This document shows positions 1 through 10,880 of a stretch of 64,000 bases of DNA, one piece after another; position 1 is the first letter of the stretch; every line of letters starts with the position of its first letter. The stretch covers positions 105,696,799 to 105,760,798 of the forward strand of contig CM075729.1 of NCBI GenBank assembly GCA_037974335.1. The letters run 5' to 3'. The notes under the pieces were generated by a model. It made no database searches, was not told where the DNA came from, and saw only the letters and a program-made list of their open reading frames with translations. The position numbers and the translations under genes were made by a program. The DNA comes from Prionace glauca (taxonomy: Eukaryota > Chordata > Chondrichthyes > Carcharhiniformes > Carcharhinidae).

Positions 1-831
1 TCTATCTATCCCCCTCATCATCTTATAAACCTCTATTAAGTCGCCTCTCATCCTCCTCCGCTCTAAAAAGAAAAGCCCCAGCTCCCTCCACCTTTCCTCA
101 TAAGAACTACCCTCCAAATCAGGCAACACCCTGGTAAGTCTCCTCTGCACTCTCTCCAATGCTTCCACATCCTTCTTATAGTGAGGTGACCAGAACTGCA
201 CACAGTATTCCAAATGTGGTCTCACCAAGGTCCTGTATAGTTGCAGCATAATCCCCATGCTCCTAAATTCAAACCTCCTGTTAATAAACACTAACACACT
301 TATAGGCCTTCTTTACGGCTCTATCCACTTGAGTGGCAACCTTCAGAGGTCTGTGGATACGAACCCCAAGATCTCTCTGTTCCTCCACATTCCTCAGAAC
401 CCTGCCATTGATCATGTAATCCGCATTCAAGTCTGTCCTACCAAAATGAATCACCTTGCACTTATCAGGGTTAAACTCCATCTGCCACTTTACGGCCCAG
501 CTCTGCATCCCATCAATGTCTCTTTGCAGCCTGCAAGAGCCCTTCATCTCACCCACTACTCCACCAATCTTGGTGTCATCAGCAAATTTACTAACCTATC
601 CTGCAGCCCCCTCTTCCAAGTCATTGATAAAAATCACAAATAGCATAGGACCCAGAACTGATCCCTGTGGTACACCGCTGTTAACTGGCCTCCAGTCTGA
701 AAATTTTCCTTCCACCACCACCCTCTGTCTCCTATGAGACAGCCAGTTACTTATCCAATCGGTCAAATTTCCTTCTATCCCACACCTCCTTATCTTTTTC
801 ATGAGCCTACCATGGGGAACCTTATCAAATG
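1..831 (-). mobile_element. CR1-type LINE fragment (RT C-terminal half)
   Basis: Read on the minus strand this encodes the RT palm and thumb of a CR1-type non-LTR retrotransposon. The RT block [20 protein letters not shown] and the start [10 protein letters not shown] are visible. It continues through the C-terminal domain and runs off the left edge. Frames are broken between two open stretches (853-596 and 556-281). The 5' truncation lies near 831, just after the codons for FDK. The endonuclease and N-terminal RT are absent, so it is a dead copy. Confidence 0.9.
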
Positions 832-2035
832 AATGAAAAGAAATTGAATACATGCAAAACCTGCAGTGAACTCACTACTGACCATTTTCTCTACTCAACA
901 AGGTTATCATTAGTACCACAACAACATTCATTTATATTGTGTTTAACATCGAGTTTCTCACAGAGGGATCATCAGAATGTTGACATCAATCAGGAAGAAT
1001 TAGGAAGGGTCAAGAGAGGTTAAGTTGATCTCACAGGAGGAGAGGAGGAAAGAACTCCAGCGTTTTTTGCATTATCAGCTGAAGGCCCAGTTATTATTGG
1101 TGGATCAGATGGAGGTGGATATGTAGAAAGCATACCCTGTGATGATATTTAAATGAGGAAAAGAAGAAAATCTAGCAGACTCTTAGGGAACTCTGAGGAT
1201 GAGGTATGGAGTGGGAAAGGAAACCATTGTTATGTGTGTTCTGACTACAGTCAGATTTTTAAAATATGAATAAATCATGAGCAGTTCCAATGAGCTGAAC
1301 AATGGGAGAGGATGGTTTGCCTGACCATGTCAAAGACTGCAGACACACAACTTGAGAAAAATAGAGCCATAAGCAAACAGGGTTAGGGGAGGAAAATCTT
1401 TCCTGAGAGAATGTGAATGAAACAGTTATTAAAAAGTTATGGCTTTTTGTTGAAACCAGTGCTTTATTTTCAGAATTTTTAAAAACTAAATTCAGTCTTC
1501 AAACTACATTGTTGGGATATGAACTTGAGTTCTGTTGAATTATTAGCACAGTAACAGAAGCCCTCAGTACCAAACCAGCAGGTTGCTCAGGACTGTTTTA
1601 GTGATCAACCATTAATGTAGATCTGATTGAGGAGAAATTGTACATATATTAACCTGATAAAATGTTAAGGAATGTGAAGAAAGGAAGAATGGGAAAAAGG
1701 ATGATGGTTGCAGGGAGAAAGGGGGTTAGGCAGTACGAGGAAAGGATAATACAGATATTTGGAACAGGGGGAGACAGTAATTGCAGAGAAATAACAATTT
1801 ACAATGTAAGCTCGCATGGGGACAGGAAGGGTAATTCGGTAGTTAGCTTGGTGCAATTGTGGTCAAGAATCCAGAAAGAAACAAATGACCATCAAGGAAA
1901 AAACATTATTTTTTGAAGACAGGATGATAATATAAAGATACTCTGAGATACAATCTCAATGAGTGTGAAGAAACTCTAATATTGGTTTCATTTATAAGTA
2001 TCCTTCTATCTCAGATATCGTATGATGGTTATTTT
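832..2035. other. unassigned, no gene seen
   Basis: This 1.2 kb AT-rich stretch holds only short open frames (up to 84 codons) with no recognisable domain, splice-bounded exon or repeat signature. It may be old decayed repeat. Confidence 0.5.
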
Positions 2036-2039
2036 TTGT

Positions 2040-2560
2040 AGCTCCTGTCCTGAAGGGCTGTCTCAGATTTCAATTCATCAACTCCCCCATTGAAAAGAGG
2101 TTCTTGCTATTTAACAGATCAATTCCTTTCAAAACCCCCCAAAAGGCTCCATTAAATCATCTTTTAACCTTCTTTATTACATGGGATATAGCCTAGTTTA
2201 TGTAATTTCTCTTGCCTAGAGATTTGGTTACATTCTGGTGAATCTGTTTTGTAGTTCTTCCATGTTGAATAAATTATCAAGGTGCTCTGCTCAGAATTTC
2301 TCACATTGGTGCAGGTGTGGTCTGACCAGTGCTTTGTGTAACTGCAGCAAAACTTCCTCCTCATTGTATTCTTGACCTCTCATTTTTAAAATATTTATAT
2401 TTTGATGAGATTTTTTATACCAGTCTATTACATTTCAGTGATCTGTGTAACTGACCTGTAGATTTCTTTAGATCTTCACTGTTCCTAACATTTACCACCT
2501 AAATAATCCTCTTTTTTGATGTGAAATGATTTACTCACATAGACCTGCCACAGCTTTGAC
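2040..2560 (-). mobile_element. ancient decayed CR1-type fragment
   Basis: On the minus strand the sequence keeps the layout of the CR1 C-terminal region. The stretch at 2310-2375 corresponds to the LLQLYKALVRPHL motif of younger copies in this window, and the DLGV-like region lies near 2460. It has many substitutions and no open frame, so it is much older than the copies at 2945 or 43914. Boundaries are approximate. Confidence 0.6.
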
Positions 2561-2944
2561 TACTTATTTAGCTACCAATCTCTTTGTTATGTGTAATACC
2601 TGAGTGCCTCCAAGCACTTATTTTTAAAGATTCACAGATTCCACCTTATAACGATAAATCCTAGACCAAGCTTTACTATTCTACATCCAGTAACCTGCAG
2701 CACACATTTCAAAAGATTCAAATGAATTATTATTGATTAGCCTCCAGCAACCCACTCTTCATGTTTCGAAGTAACCCCAGATGAGCCCCCACTTTTGTTA
2801 TGACCCTAGCTGCTGTTACCATTGGACAAGTCAGATCCCAGAATGGAACCTGCCTTCATAGATCCTAGCTTTTATTTTTTGTTCGATGAACAGAATCACA
2901 GGACTGCAATGAGCTTTTAACAAAAGGAAAAAACATTTACCAAG
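2561..2944. other. unassigned
   Basis: No gene or certain repeat was recognised. It directly abuts the 5'-truncated end of the next CR1. Confidence 0.4.
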
Positions 2945-4317
2945 CCCGGTGAGTCTGACCTCAGTGGTTGGTAAGCTGATGTAGAGGCTTCTGAGGGACA
3001 AGATTTACGAGCATTTGGAGAGGTTTGACATGATCAGGAATAGTCAGCATGGATTTGTCAAGGGCAGGTCATGCCTTACAAGCCTAGTTGAGTTCTTCGA
3101 TAATGTGACTGAACACATTGACGAAGGAAGTGCCGTGGACGTAGTGTACATGGACTTCAGCAAGGCTTTTGATAAGGTCCCCCATGCAAGACTTCTTGAG
3201 AAGGTGAGAGGGCATGGGATCCAAGGGCCTTTGGCCTTGTGGATCCAGAACTGGCTTGCCTGCAGAAGGCAGAGAGTGGTTGTGGATGGGTCTTTTTCGG
3301 AATGGAGGTCAGTCACCAGTGGGGTGCCCCAGGGATCTGTTCTGGGACCCTTGCTGTTTGTCATTTTCATAAATGACCTGGATGAGGAAGTGGAGGGATG
3401 GGTTAGCAAGTTCGCTGATGACACGAAAGTCGGCGGTGTTGTGGATGGTCTGGAAGGATGTCAAAAGTTGCAGCAGGACATAGATAGGATGCAGGAATGG
3501 GCGGAGAAGTGGCAGATGAACTTCAACGCGGATAAATGTGTAGTCGTCCATTTTGGCAGAACCAACGGGATGAACGAGTACACTATTAAGGGCAGGGGTC
3601 TTAGTAGCGTTGAAGAGCAGAAGGATCTCGGGTTCCGGGTTCACAGGACTCTTAAATCAGCCTCGCAGGTGGAGGAGGTGGTCAAGAAGGCGTATGGTGT
3701 ACTGGCCTTCATTAATCGAGGGATTGAGTTTAGGAGTCGGGAGGTAATGCTGCAACTTTACAGGACCCTCGTCAGGCCTCATTTGGAGTACTGTGCGCAG
3801 TTCTGGTCGCCTCACTATAGGAAAGACGTAGAAGCTATTGAAAGGGTGCAGAGGAGATTTACAAGGATGTTGCCTGGACTGGGAGGCATGCCTTATGAAG
3901 ATAGGTTGAGGGAGCTGGGACTCTTTTCCCTGGAGAGGCGAAGGTTGAGAGGCGACCTGATAGAAGTTTATAAAATGTTGAGAGGAATAGATAGGGTGGA
4001 CTCTCAGAGGCTATTTCCCCGGGTTGAAATAGTCGCTACGAGAGGACATAGATTTAAGGTGCGGGGAGGGAAGTACAGAGGTGATGTTAGGGGTAAGTTT
4101 TTCACTCAGAGGGTGGTGAGTGAATGGAATCGGCTGCCGTCGTCGGTGGTGGAGGCGAACTCGCTGGGGTCTTTTAAAAGACTTCTGGATGAGTATATGG
4201 GGTTTAATGGGATTGGGGGTTATAGATAGGTCTATAGATTGGTGGGGTTGATGTGATCGGCGCAACTCGAGGGCCGAAGGGCCTGTTTGTGCTGTAATGT
4301 TCTATGTTCTATGTTAA
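2945..4317 (+). mobile_element. CR1-type LINE, 5'-truncated, RT frame intact
   Basis: A single uninterrupted frame of 404 codons from 3015 encodes the RT fingers/palm through the C-terminal domain. Visible motifs are [40 protein letters not shown] and the catalytic FADDTKVGG. The translated upstream bases from 2945 fit the PVSLTSVVGK block. The 3' UTR ends in GGGCCGAAGGGCCTG followed by the short repeat TTCTATG, typical of CR1 3' ends. It lacks the endonuclease and ORF1, so it cannot move itself. It is among the least decayed copies here. Confidence 0.93.
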
Positions 4318-5042
4318 GCAAGAAAATATTAAACATAATACACTACTTTTTCACCACAGCTATACCTTTACAGCTATATACAATTGTGTAAGGATAGCAC
4401 AAGTTACAAAATATATCTTATATTCTAATATTTTCAGTAAGTGCACAGTCCATGTAAACCAACAGACAAAGTGTGGTTAAACACACTCTGAAACTAAGTG
4501 TCATCCAACAACATTAATGGATTTTGTATCAAATCTCCCCAGATGCTTGTCGCAATGTGAGACAACTGCTCTCACTGGAATTCTAACTTTCACAGAAGAG
4601 CTTCCAATCTTCACTCTCAAAGAAAGCACCTTGGTATCTTTACCCACACAAGGCTTTCTCTCATATGCCTTCACCAAGGATCCAGGATTTCATCCTGCCC
4701 TTCCAATATTCCTCTGTCCATGTGTGGTCAAGTTTCCACACAATCTTACAGATACCCAGCCACACCAATAGAAAACCACCACTTTACAGGCTGTATTAAG
4801 GTGTCACCAACCTTAGGATCATCTTGGATGCCTGGCTTCTCACGAGCCAACTTTAAATCTGTTTTGTGTAGCTGTCTCTTTAATTCAGAGCCTTTTTCTT
4901 CTCTTTAATTTTCCTAAAAGAACCTTGTTTATATTCCTGATCTTTGTTTCTTTGACTCAGTTGTGTTCCTGGGGCGTTCTTTTGTCCCAACTCCCTGGTT
5001 TCTAGTACCTTCCCTTCAGTTTCTGGGACTCCATGATTCTAT
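4318..5042. other. unassigned
   Basis: No recognisable gene. The short open frames at 4517-4908 are not convincing and no terminal repeats were found. Confidence 0.4.
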
Positions 5043-5165
5043 ACAGAGGGACAGAAAACATGGAGTCCCCACAGTGCAGAGGAGAGCATTTGGCCCATTC
5101 AGTTTGCACCAGCTCACTGACAGAGTATCTTACTTAGCTCTTTCCCCTGCCCTTTGCTAATCCAC
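5043..5165 (-). mobile_element. SINE 3'-tail fragment
   Basis: The minus strand matches the 3' end of the SINE family seen complete at 10220 and 15703: the region around CCCCACAGTGCAGAGG and the 'TTTGGCCCATTCAG...TGCACC' block. The tRNA-like head is missing. Confidence 0.55.
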
Positions 5166-5779
5166 CTAGTCCAAAGTTAATTATTAGGATGTAACTTTTG
5201 ATAGAGTGGCAACGGAAAAGGATTACCACTCTCACCCACAATTCCAGTTTAAAATAAACATACAATTCTTAGATGTGTGAATTCCTAACAAAATATTTAA
5301 ATTATTTGTATTTGAAAAGCAAGCAGTCGGCTCCTCACCTATGCACTCTGTCCTTTGTGTTATGATCACTTTAGGTACATTGGCCTCTCTCTTTGACTCT
5401 TACTTTCCCTCAACCTCTGACCTCCTCCCCACCACACCTCCCCAGTATCTCTTCAGTCTTGAACTAATTGATATCTTAAGCCTCTCTTTAAGTGACCAGC
5501 AAGTGGTTTTGGGTCAGGGATGATGTCTGGAAGCTTCTTGTCAATCTGGTATGGGGTGGGCAGTCACAAAATGGTTGTCTTGCACTTGGACAAGGCAGGA
5601 GTGTCTTTCAGCAGCTGTACCTGAACAGCCTTCTTTAGGATCCACTCTTTCACCCTTCATTAGGCAGGGGGCAAAGAAATGTGCCATACAGATATGGTCT
5701 GCACAAACTCTCCCAACTGAATTCACAGAAGGATTGCCTTCTGTGGTAGAAACATACAAAAGACATAAGCAGTAAAGTT
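5166..5779. other. unassigned
   Basis: No gene or repeat recognised. It may include the 5' flank of the RTE-like LINE that becomes recognisable at about 5780. Confidence 0.4.
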
Positions 5780-6487
5780 TGAGAGCTAAAACATCAGGAA
5801 CATCATGGATACACCCACAAGTGGATGCCCAGAGCATTGCACTGCGCCTGTCACGTGAGAACTCTAGTAAAAGAGATTAATATATTCACTGAGTGAGATT
5901 CAGTGAGCTGGAGAGGGGCAGCTCAAAGAAATCCAAAGCAAAGGGAAATCAGAAGAATGCAAACTTCACAGAGTTGGATTTGCCATCAAGAATGAACTTG
6001 TGCACCAGCTTCATGAATTCCATCTTGGAAGAATGATCACCTCATGACTCATCTCAAACTGGCAAGGAGCCAGTTTGCCAATTTGCGATCAGTGTATGTT
6101 GTCCCAAATCTGGACCACAACTGCGAAACCAAGGATGATTTCTATGTCAAACTTCACCAAGCTCTTGTGTGGGGTTTCGAAGGAAGGTGACTCCAATGGA
6201 GTTCTTCTCCTTACCAAATACACAGAACATGGGCTTATTGTCACCAATACTGTGTTCTGCTGGAAGAACAAGTGCAAAAAGTTATAGCAGCACCCACAGT
6301 CAAAACATTGACATGTGATCTATTACATCATTGTCCGTGTGTGGTATTGTAAAGATGTCTGCACCACCTGGACAGTGACACTGATCACTACTGGACCAAT
6401 AACTAATGTAATTCTTCAATGATGTTAACCAAACCGACTCACAAACGATGGGTTCAACAGAAGATACGTCCATGAAAGATCAATGTC
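5780..6487 (+). mobile_element. RTE-like LINE relic, endonuclease part
   Basis: Decayed APE-type endonuclease of a non-LTR retrotransposon whose vertebrate relatives are often labelled craniofacial development protein 2-like. Translated pieces include VGFAIKNELVHQLHE, NSNGVLLLTKYTEHGLIV and a HPRSKHWHLIDYIIVR-like segment near 6290-6345. Each lines up in order with this endonuclease family as I remember it. Stops and frameshifts interrupt it. A SINE at 6494 separates it from the linker region. Clade placement (RTE or RTE-like) is inference. Confidence 0.75.
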
Positions 6488-6493
6488 AAAGCT

Positions 6494-6824
6494 CATAGAA
6501 TCCCGACAGTACAGGAGGATGCCATTCGGCACTTCGGCACTTCGAGTCTGCACCGACTATAATCCCACCCTGGCCCTATTCCCGTAACCCCACGCATTTA
6601 CTCTGTTAATCCCCCTGATGCTAGGGTTAATTTAGGATGGCCAATCAACATAACCCGCACATCTTTGGAATCTTGGGAGGAAACCGGAGCACCCAGAGGA
6701 AATTCATGCAGACACGGGGAGAATGTGCAGACTCCACATAGACAGTGACCCGAGGCCAGAACTGAACCTGGGACCCTGGTGCTGTGAGGCAGCAATACTA
6801 ACCACTGTGCCACTCTGCTGCCCC
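6494..6824 (-). mobile_element. tRNA-derived SINE (V-SINE/HE1-like)
   Basis: Full-length copy. The tRNA-like head is at the right end (TGGCACAGTGGTTAG-type box A and GGTTCAGTTCTGG-type box B, read on the minus strand). A conserved central block corresponds to GGAGGAAACCGGAGCACCC, and the left end is a CTGTACTGTCGGGATTCTATG tail. A candidate 7-bp target duplication AAAGCTC lies at 6488-6494 and 6829-6835. It splits the RTE-like relic. Confidence 0.88.
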
Positions 6825-7543
6825 TAATAAAGCTCTGAATCAAAAGAGATTCAACAGTGTCTTCAGGGAAAAACTTTCAAACTTCATTTTAGAACAGCAA
6901 AGAGCATCCAGTACAAAGAACATCCTAAAGTCTAATATCATCAGTGCCTTCAAAGAATCATTTAGATTTTCTGTCAGAAAATATTAGATTAATTTCATGA
7001 AAATGATCAGAAAATCAACAAGCACAAGACTTTCTACAGCTCAGAGGAAAAGAAACTAGCTTACCAACAACAAAGCCCTTGGTACAAAGGTACAGCTATG
7101 ACTTGAAGAACAAGTGGTGGACAGACAAGGCAAAGGAAATTCATCATCTCGGTGACATGAATGATATTTGTGGCTTCTTCACTGCCACAAAGGTCATTTA
7201 TGGCCCAAGACTTTTGAGGCCTGAGGATGGGAAAGATCTGACTGAGGACAGTGAAAGTATCAAAACCTATTGACGGCAGCATTTCAAAGACCTTTTCCAT
7301 AAGGAACTGATTGTCATTGTGGCTGTTTTCATTCAATCCCACAACATCCCTTTAGAGATGAGCTTGGAACTCCACCAATGGCCATGGAGATGATGAAAGC
7401 CATCGGAAAAATGAAGAAGAAAAAGCAGCAAAAGGTGATGGAATCCCTGCTGAAATATTTAGGTATAGAGGAGATGAACTATCATTCCAGCTCCATGCCC
7501 TTATCCTACAGGTCTGGAATGAAGAGTTAGCCTCAGTGACCTC
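6825..7543 (+). mobile_element. RTE-like LINE relic, linker and start of RT
   Basis: Continues the endonuclease fragment. An open stretch at 7079-7273 reads KWWTDKAKEIHHLGDMND followed by GFFTATKVIYGP, the linker typical of this LINE family. Around 7430-7520 the segment corresponding to DGIPAEIFRYRGDEL and an LQVWNEE-like motif marks the start of the RT. Interrupted at 7544-7551 by a CR1 insertion. Confidence 0.8.
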
Positions 7544-7551
7544 AAAGACAT

Positions 7552-9406
7552 AGAACATAGAACATTACAGCGCAGTACAGGCCCTTCAGCCCTCGATGTT
7601 GCGCCAACCAGTGGAACCAATCTAATGACCCTCTAACTTAAACTATTCCAATGTTATCCATATGCCTGTCCACTGACCATTTGAACACCCTTAAAGTTGG
7701 CGAGTCCACAACTGCTGCAGGCAGGGCATTCCACGCCCTTACTACCCTCTGAGTAGAGAACCTACCTCTGACATCCGTCCTATAATTACCACCCCTTAAT
7801 TTAAAGCTATGTCCCCTCATGTTAGCCATCACCATCTGAGGAAAACGGCTCTCACTGTCCACCCTATCTAACCCCCTGATCATCTTGTATGTCTCAATTA
7901 GGTCACCTCGTAACCTTCTTCTCTCTAATGAAAATAACCTCAAGTCCCTCAGCCTTTCCTCATAAGACCTCCCCACCATACCAGGCAACATCCTGGTAAA
8001 CCTCCTCTGCACCCTTTCCAATGCCTCCACATCTTTCTTATAATGCGGCGACCAGAACTGTACGCAATACTCCAAGTGCGGCTGCACCAGAGTTTTGTAC
8101 AGTTGCAACATGACCTCACGGCTCCGAAATTCAGTCCCTCTACCAATAAAAGCTAATACCCCGTATGCCTTCTTAACAACCTTTTCAACCTGGGTGCCAA
8201 CTTTCAGGGAGCGTTGCACATCAATACTACCAAGAGTCCTTCCATTAGCCCTGTATTCTGTACTCCTATTACTCTTACCAAAGTGAATCACCTCACACTT
8301 TTCCGTATTAAACTCCATTTGCCACCTCTTGGCCCAGCTCTGCAGCTTATCTATGTCCCTCTGCAAACTGTAGCATCCATCCTCACCGTCTACAACTCCT
8401 CCGACTTTGGTGTCATCAGCAAAATTACTAACCCATCCTTCTACACCCTCACCTAGGTCATTTATAAAAATGACAAACAGCAGAGGCCCCAAAACAGATT
8501 CCTGAGGTACACCACTTGTAACTGAACTCCAGGTTGAATATTTCCCATCAACCACCACCCTCTGTCTTCTATAAGCTAGCCAATTCCTGATCCAAACTGC
8601 TAAATCACCCTCAATCCCATGCATCTGCATTTTCTGCAGTAGCCTACCATGGGGAACCTTATCAAACGCTTTACTAAAATCCATATACACCACCATGCCT
8701 TACCCCTATCCACCTCTTTGGTCACCTTTTCAAAAAACTCGATAAGGTTTGTGAGGCATGACTTACCCTTCACAAAACCGCGTTGACTATCTCTAATCAA
8801 TTTATTTCTCTCCAGATGATTATAAATCCTTTCCCTTATAATTCTTTCCAAAACTTTGCCCACAACAGAAGTAAGGCTCACCGGTCTATTATTCCCAGGA
8901 TGGTCTCTACTCCCCTTCTTGAACAAGGGGACAACATTTGCTATCCTCCAGTCTTCCGGCACTATACCTGTAGCCAATGACGCGTGAAGATCAAAGCCAA
9001 AGGCTCTGCAATCTCCTCCCTAGCCTCCCAGAGAATCCTAGGGAAAATACCATCCGGCCCAGGGGGCTTATCTATTTTCGCACTCTCAAGAATTGCTAAC
9101 ACCTCCTCCTTATGTACCTCAATCCCATCCAGTCTACTACCTGGTATCGTAGTATTCTCCTCGACTACACTGAATTTTTCCTGCGTGAATACTGAAAAAA
9201 AATACTCATTTAGTGCCTCTCCTATCGCTTCAGGCTCCACGCACAACTTCCCACTGCTGTCTCTGACTGGCCCTACTCTTGCCCTAACCAATCTTTTATT
9301 CTTGACTTACCTCTAGAAAGCTTTAGGGTTCTCCTTGATCCTATCCACCAAAGTCTTCTCATGTTCTCTTCCATCTCTTCTTAACTCTCTCTTTAGCTCC
9401 TTCCTG
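7552..9406 (-). mobile_element. CR1-type LINE, 5'-truncated, inserted in RTE-like relic
   Basis: Minus-strand CR1 with a 3' end of CATAGAACATAGAACATT at the left, the RT and C-terminal domain (8696-7638, with GVPQESVLGPLLFV and FADDTKVGG), the N-terminal RT (8977-8600, VVPLFKKGSRDHPGNNRPVS) and the linker (9291-8962, 9406-9313). Frames shift between these three blocks. The octamer AAAGACAT occurs on both flanks (7544-7551 and 9407-9414) and fits a target-site duplication. The host reading continues from RTE-like sequence on one side to RTE-like sequence on the other. Confidence 0.93.
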
Positions 9407-9414
9407 AAAGACAT

Positions 9415-9484
9415 CATGATGCTAACAATCTGTAAGAAAGGGGACAAGTGGAAAAGTATCTCCCAGCTTTCCATTGCAGGAAAG
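9415..9484 (+). mobile_element. RTE-like LINE relic, RT motif piece
   Basis: Short continuation of the RTE-like RT after the CR1 insertion. The translation includes CKKGDKWKSISQLSIAGKI, matching the KKGDK...ISLLSIAGKI block of this family. Confidence 0.7.
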
Positions 9485-9640
9485 ATTACCATGGTTACTA
9501 TCACTGAATCCCCCACTATCAACATCCAGGACAAAGCAGCCCACTTGATTGCTACCCCTTCCACAAGCATGTTCTCCTTCCACCACCAAAACACGCTGAC
9601 AGTCATGTGGACTATTTATAAATATATATGAAGTGAATAT
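9485..9640 (+). mobile_element. internally deleted fragment of a third LINE family
   Basis: The translation ITESPTIN is followed directly by IQDKAAHLIATPSTSMFSF. In the vertebrate LINE family also seen at 37205-37690, the counterparts ITIAESPTINILGV and TIQDKAxKLIGTxST lie well over a hundred residues apart, so this piece carries an internal deletion. Family naming (Rex/Daphne-like) is uncertain. Confidence 0.5.
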
Positions 9641-10219
9641 ATATAAAAACAATCATTGCAAGAACCCTTCTGAATTAACATTTTGTACTTGCTGAACAGC
9701 TACTACGTGAATCTCAATGTGATTTGATTCTATGAAGAAGCACGGCCAACATGATTTTTACAGCTTCCAAATACAGGAAAACTGTCACCAACAACATCAA
9801 ACTCCCTACATAGCACCATGACTTGATAGAGTCTTCTACTCTGTAAACTGTGGGGCATGCTGGAAGATGCTGCTGCAGTACGGATATCCACCAAAATCTA
9901 TTGCCATCCTTCACTTGCTCATAACATGGAAGCGGGGATCCTGAACAATGGATCTATTATAGCTTCTTTTGTGGTTAAGGCAGGAATTAAATAAGTTGTG
10001 TCGTTGCTCTAAGCTTTTTCTCGATCTTCCTTGCTGCCATGTTCTGTCTGCGAGAGACACACTCACTACTAGAGGCAGATTACTTATCAAATGAACAATA
10101 ACCTCAGATGTTTCTGATATGAAGGTTACCCTGATGCTGATGATGCTACAGTAAGCACTGTGTCTGAAACAGATCTTCACAGATTGATCAGCATGTTTAC
10201 TGAAGCCTACAAGAAGATA
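9641..10219 (+). mobile_element. RTE-like LINE relic, RT palm
   Basis: Decayed RT core. Segments matching TANMIFTA, a TKAFDTV-like stretch, GCPPKFI and FSIFLAAMFC can be followed in order. The catalytic block reads DADDATVSTVSETDLHRL, close to 10137. Several stops and shifts break it. A SINE and a CR1 tail interrupt the relic again at 10220-10668. Confidence 0.72.
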
Positions 10220-10556
10220 GGGCGGCACGGTAGCACAGTGGTTAGCACTGCTGCTTCACAGCTCCAGGGTCCTGGGTTCGATTCCCGGCTCGGGTCACTG
10301 CCTGTGTGGAGTTTGCACATTCTCCTCGTGTCTGCGTGGGTTTTCTCCGGGTGCTCCGGTTTCCTCCCACAGTCCAAAGATGTGCGGGTTAGGTTCATTG
10401 GCTATGCTAAAATTGCCCCTTAGTGTCCTGGGATGTGTAGGTTAGAGGGATTAGCAGGTAAATGTGTAGGGATATGGGGATCGGGTCTGGGTGGGATTGT
10501 GTTCGGTGCAGACTCGATGGGCCGAAGGGCCTGTTTCTGCACTGTAGGGTTCTATG
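10220..10556 (+). mobile_element. tRNA-derived SINE (V-SINE/HE1-like), well preserved
   Basis: Head GGCGGCACGGTAGCACAGTG with box B at GGTTCGATTCC, the central block TTTTCTCCGGGTGCTCCGG, and a 3' tail ending GCACTGTAGGGTTCTATG. It is a near-intact copy and a good reference for the others in the window. Confidence 0.92.
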
Positions 10557-10560
10557 CTGG

Positions 10561-10668
10561 TTCTATATACAGGGTAGAATAGGTGTGGGGTGATGTGGCG
10601 GCGCGGGCTCATTGGGCCGAAGGGCCTGTTTCCCGTGCTGGGTTGTTCTTTGTCTTTGTCTTTATAAG
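10561..10668 (+). mobile_element. CR1 3'-terminal fragment
   Basis: CR1 3' UTR only: GGGCCGAAGGGCCTGTTTCC followed by a TTCTTTGTCTTTG tail. The same subfamily tail occurs at 12085-12190. It lies immediately behind the SINE inside the RTE-like relic. Confidence 0.75.
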
Positions 10669-10880
10669 ACTTACACTCAACATTTCAAAAACCAAAGCAA
10701 ACTCCAAATGCATATGGTTCAGTCATATCGATTAGGATGTGGAATATTTCCAGTGCCTTGGAATTTATCTTCCTTAGAAAGCTGGCACAAAGAAATTCTT
10801 CATCACTTGAAATTTACTGGTGTGGCCTTTGGCCACCTGAAGAAGAGGGCGTTTGAAGATCATGGGCTGAGATTCTCCCA
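10669..10880 (+). mobile_element. RTE-like LINE relic, C-terminal part
   Basis: The translation LTLNISKTKANSK and later FGHLKKRAFEDHGLRFS match the region downstream of the RT catalytic site in the RTE-like family (ISLKKTEV and FGRLKKRVWEDHGLR-type motifs). It is the last recognisable piece of the element that began near 5780. Confidence 0.68.

Noticed and set aside
10220-10300. tRNA genes at SINE heads
   Set aside because: Box A/B-like motifs are present, but the rest does not fold as a tRNA and the head continues into a SINE body.
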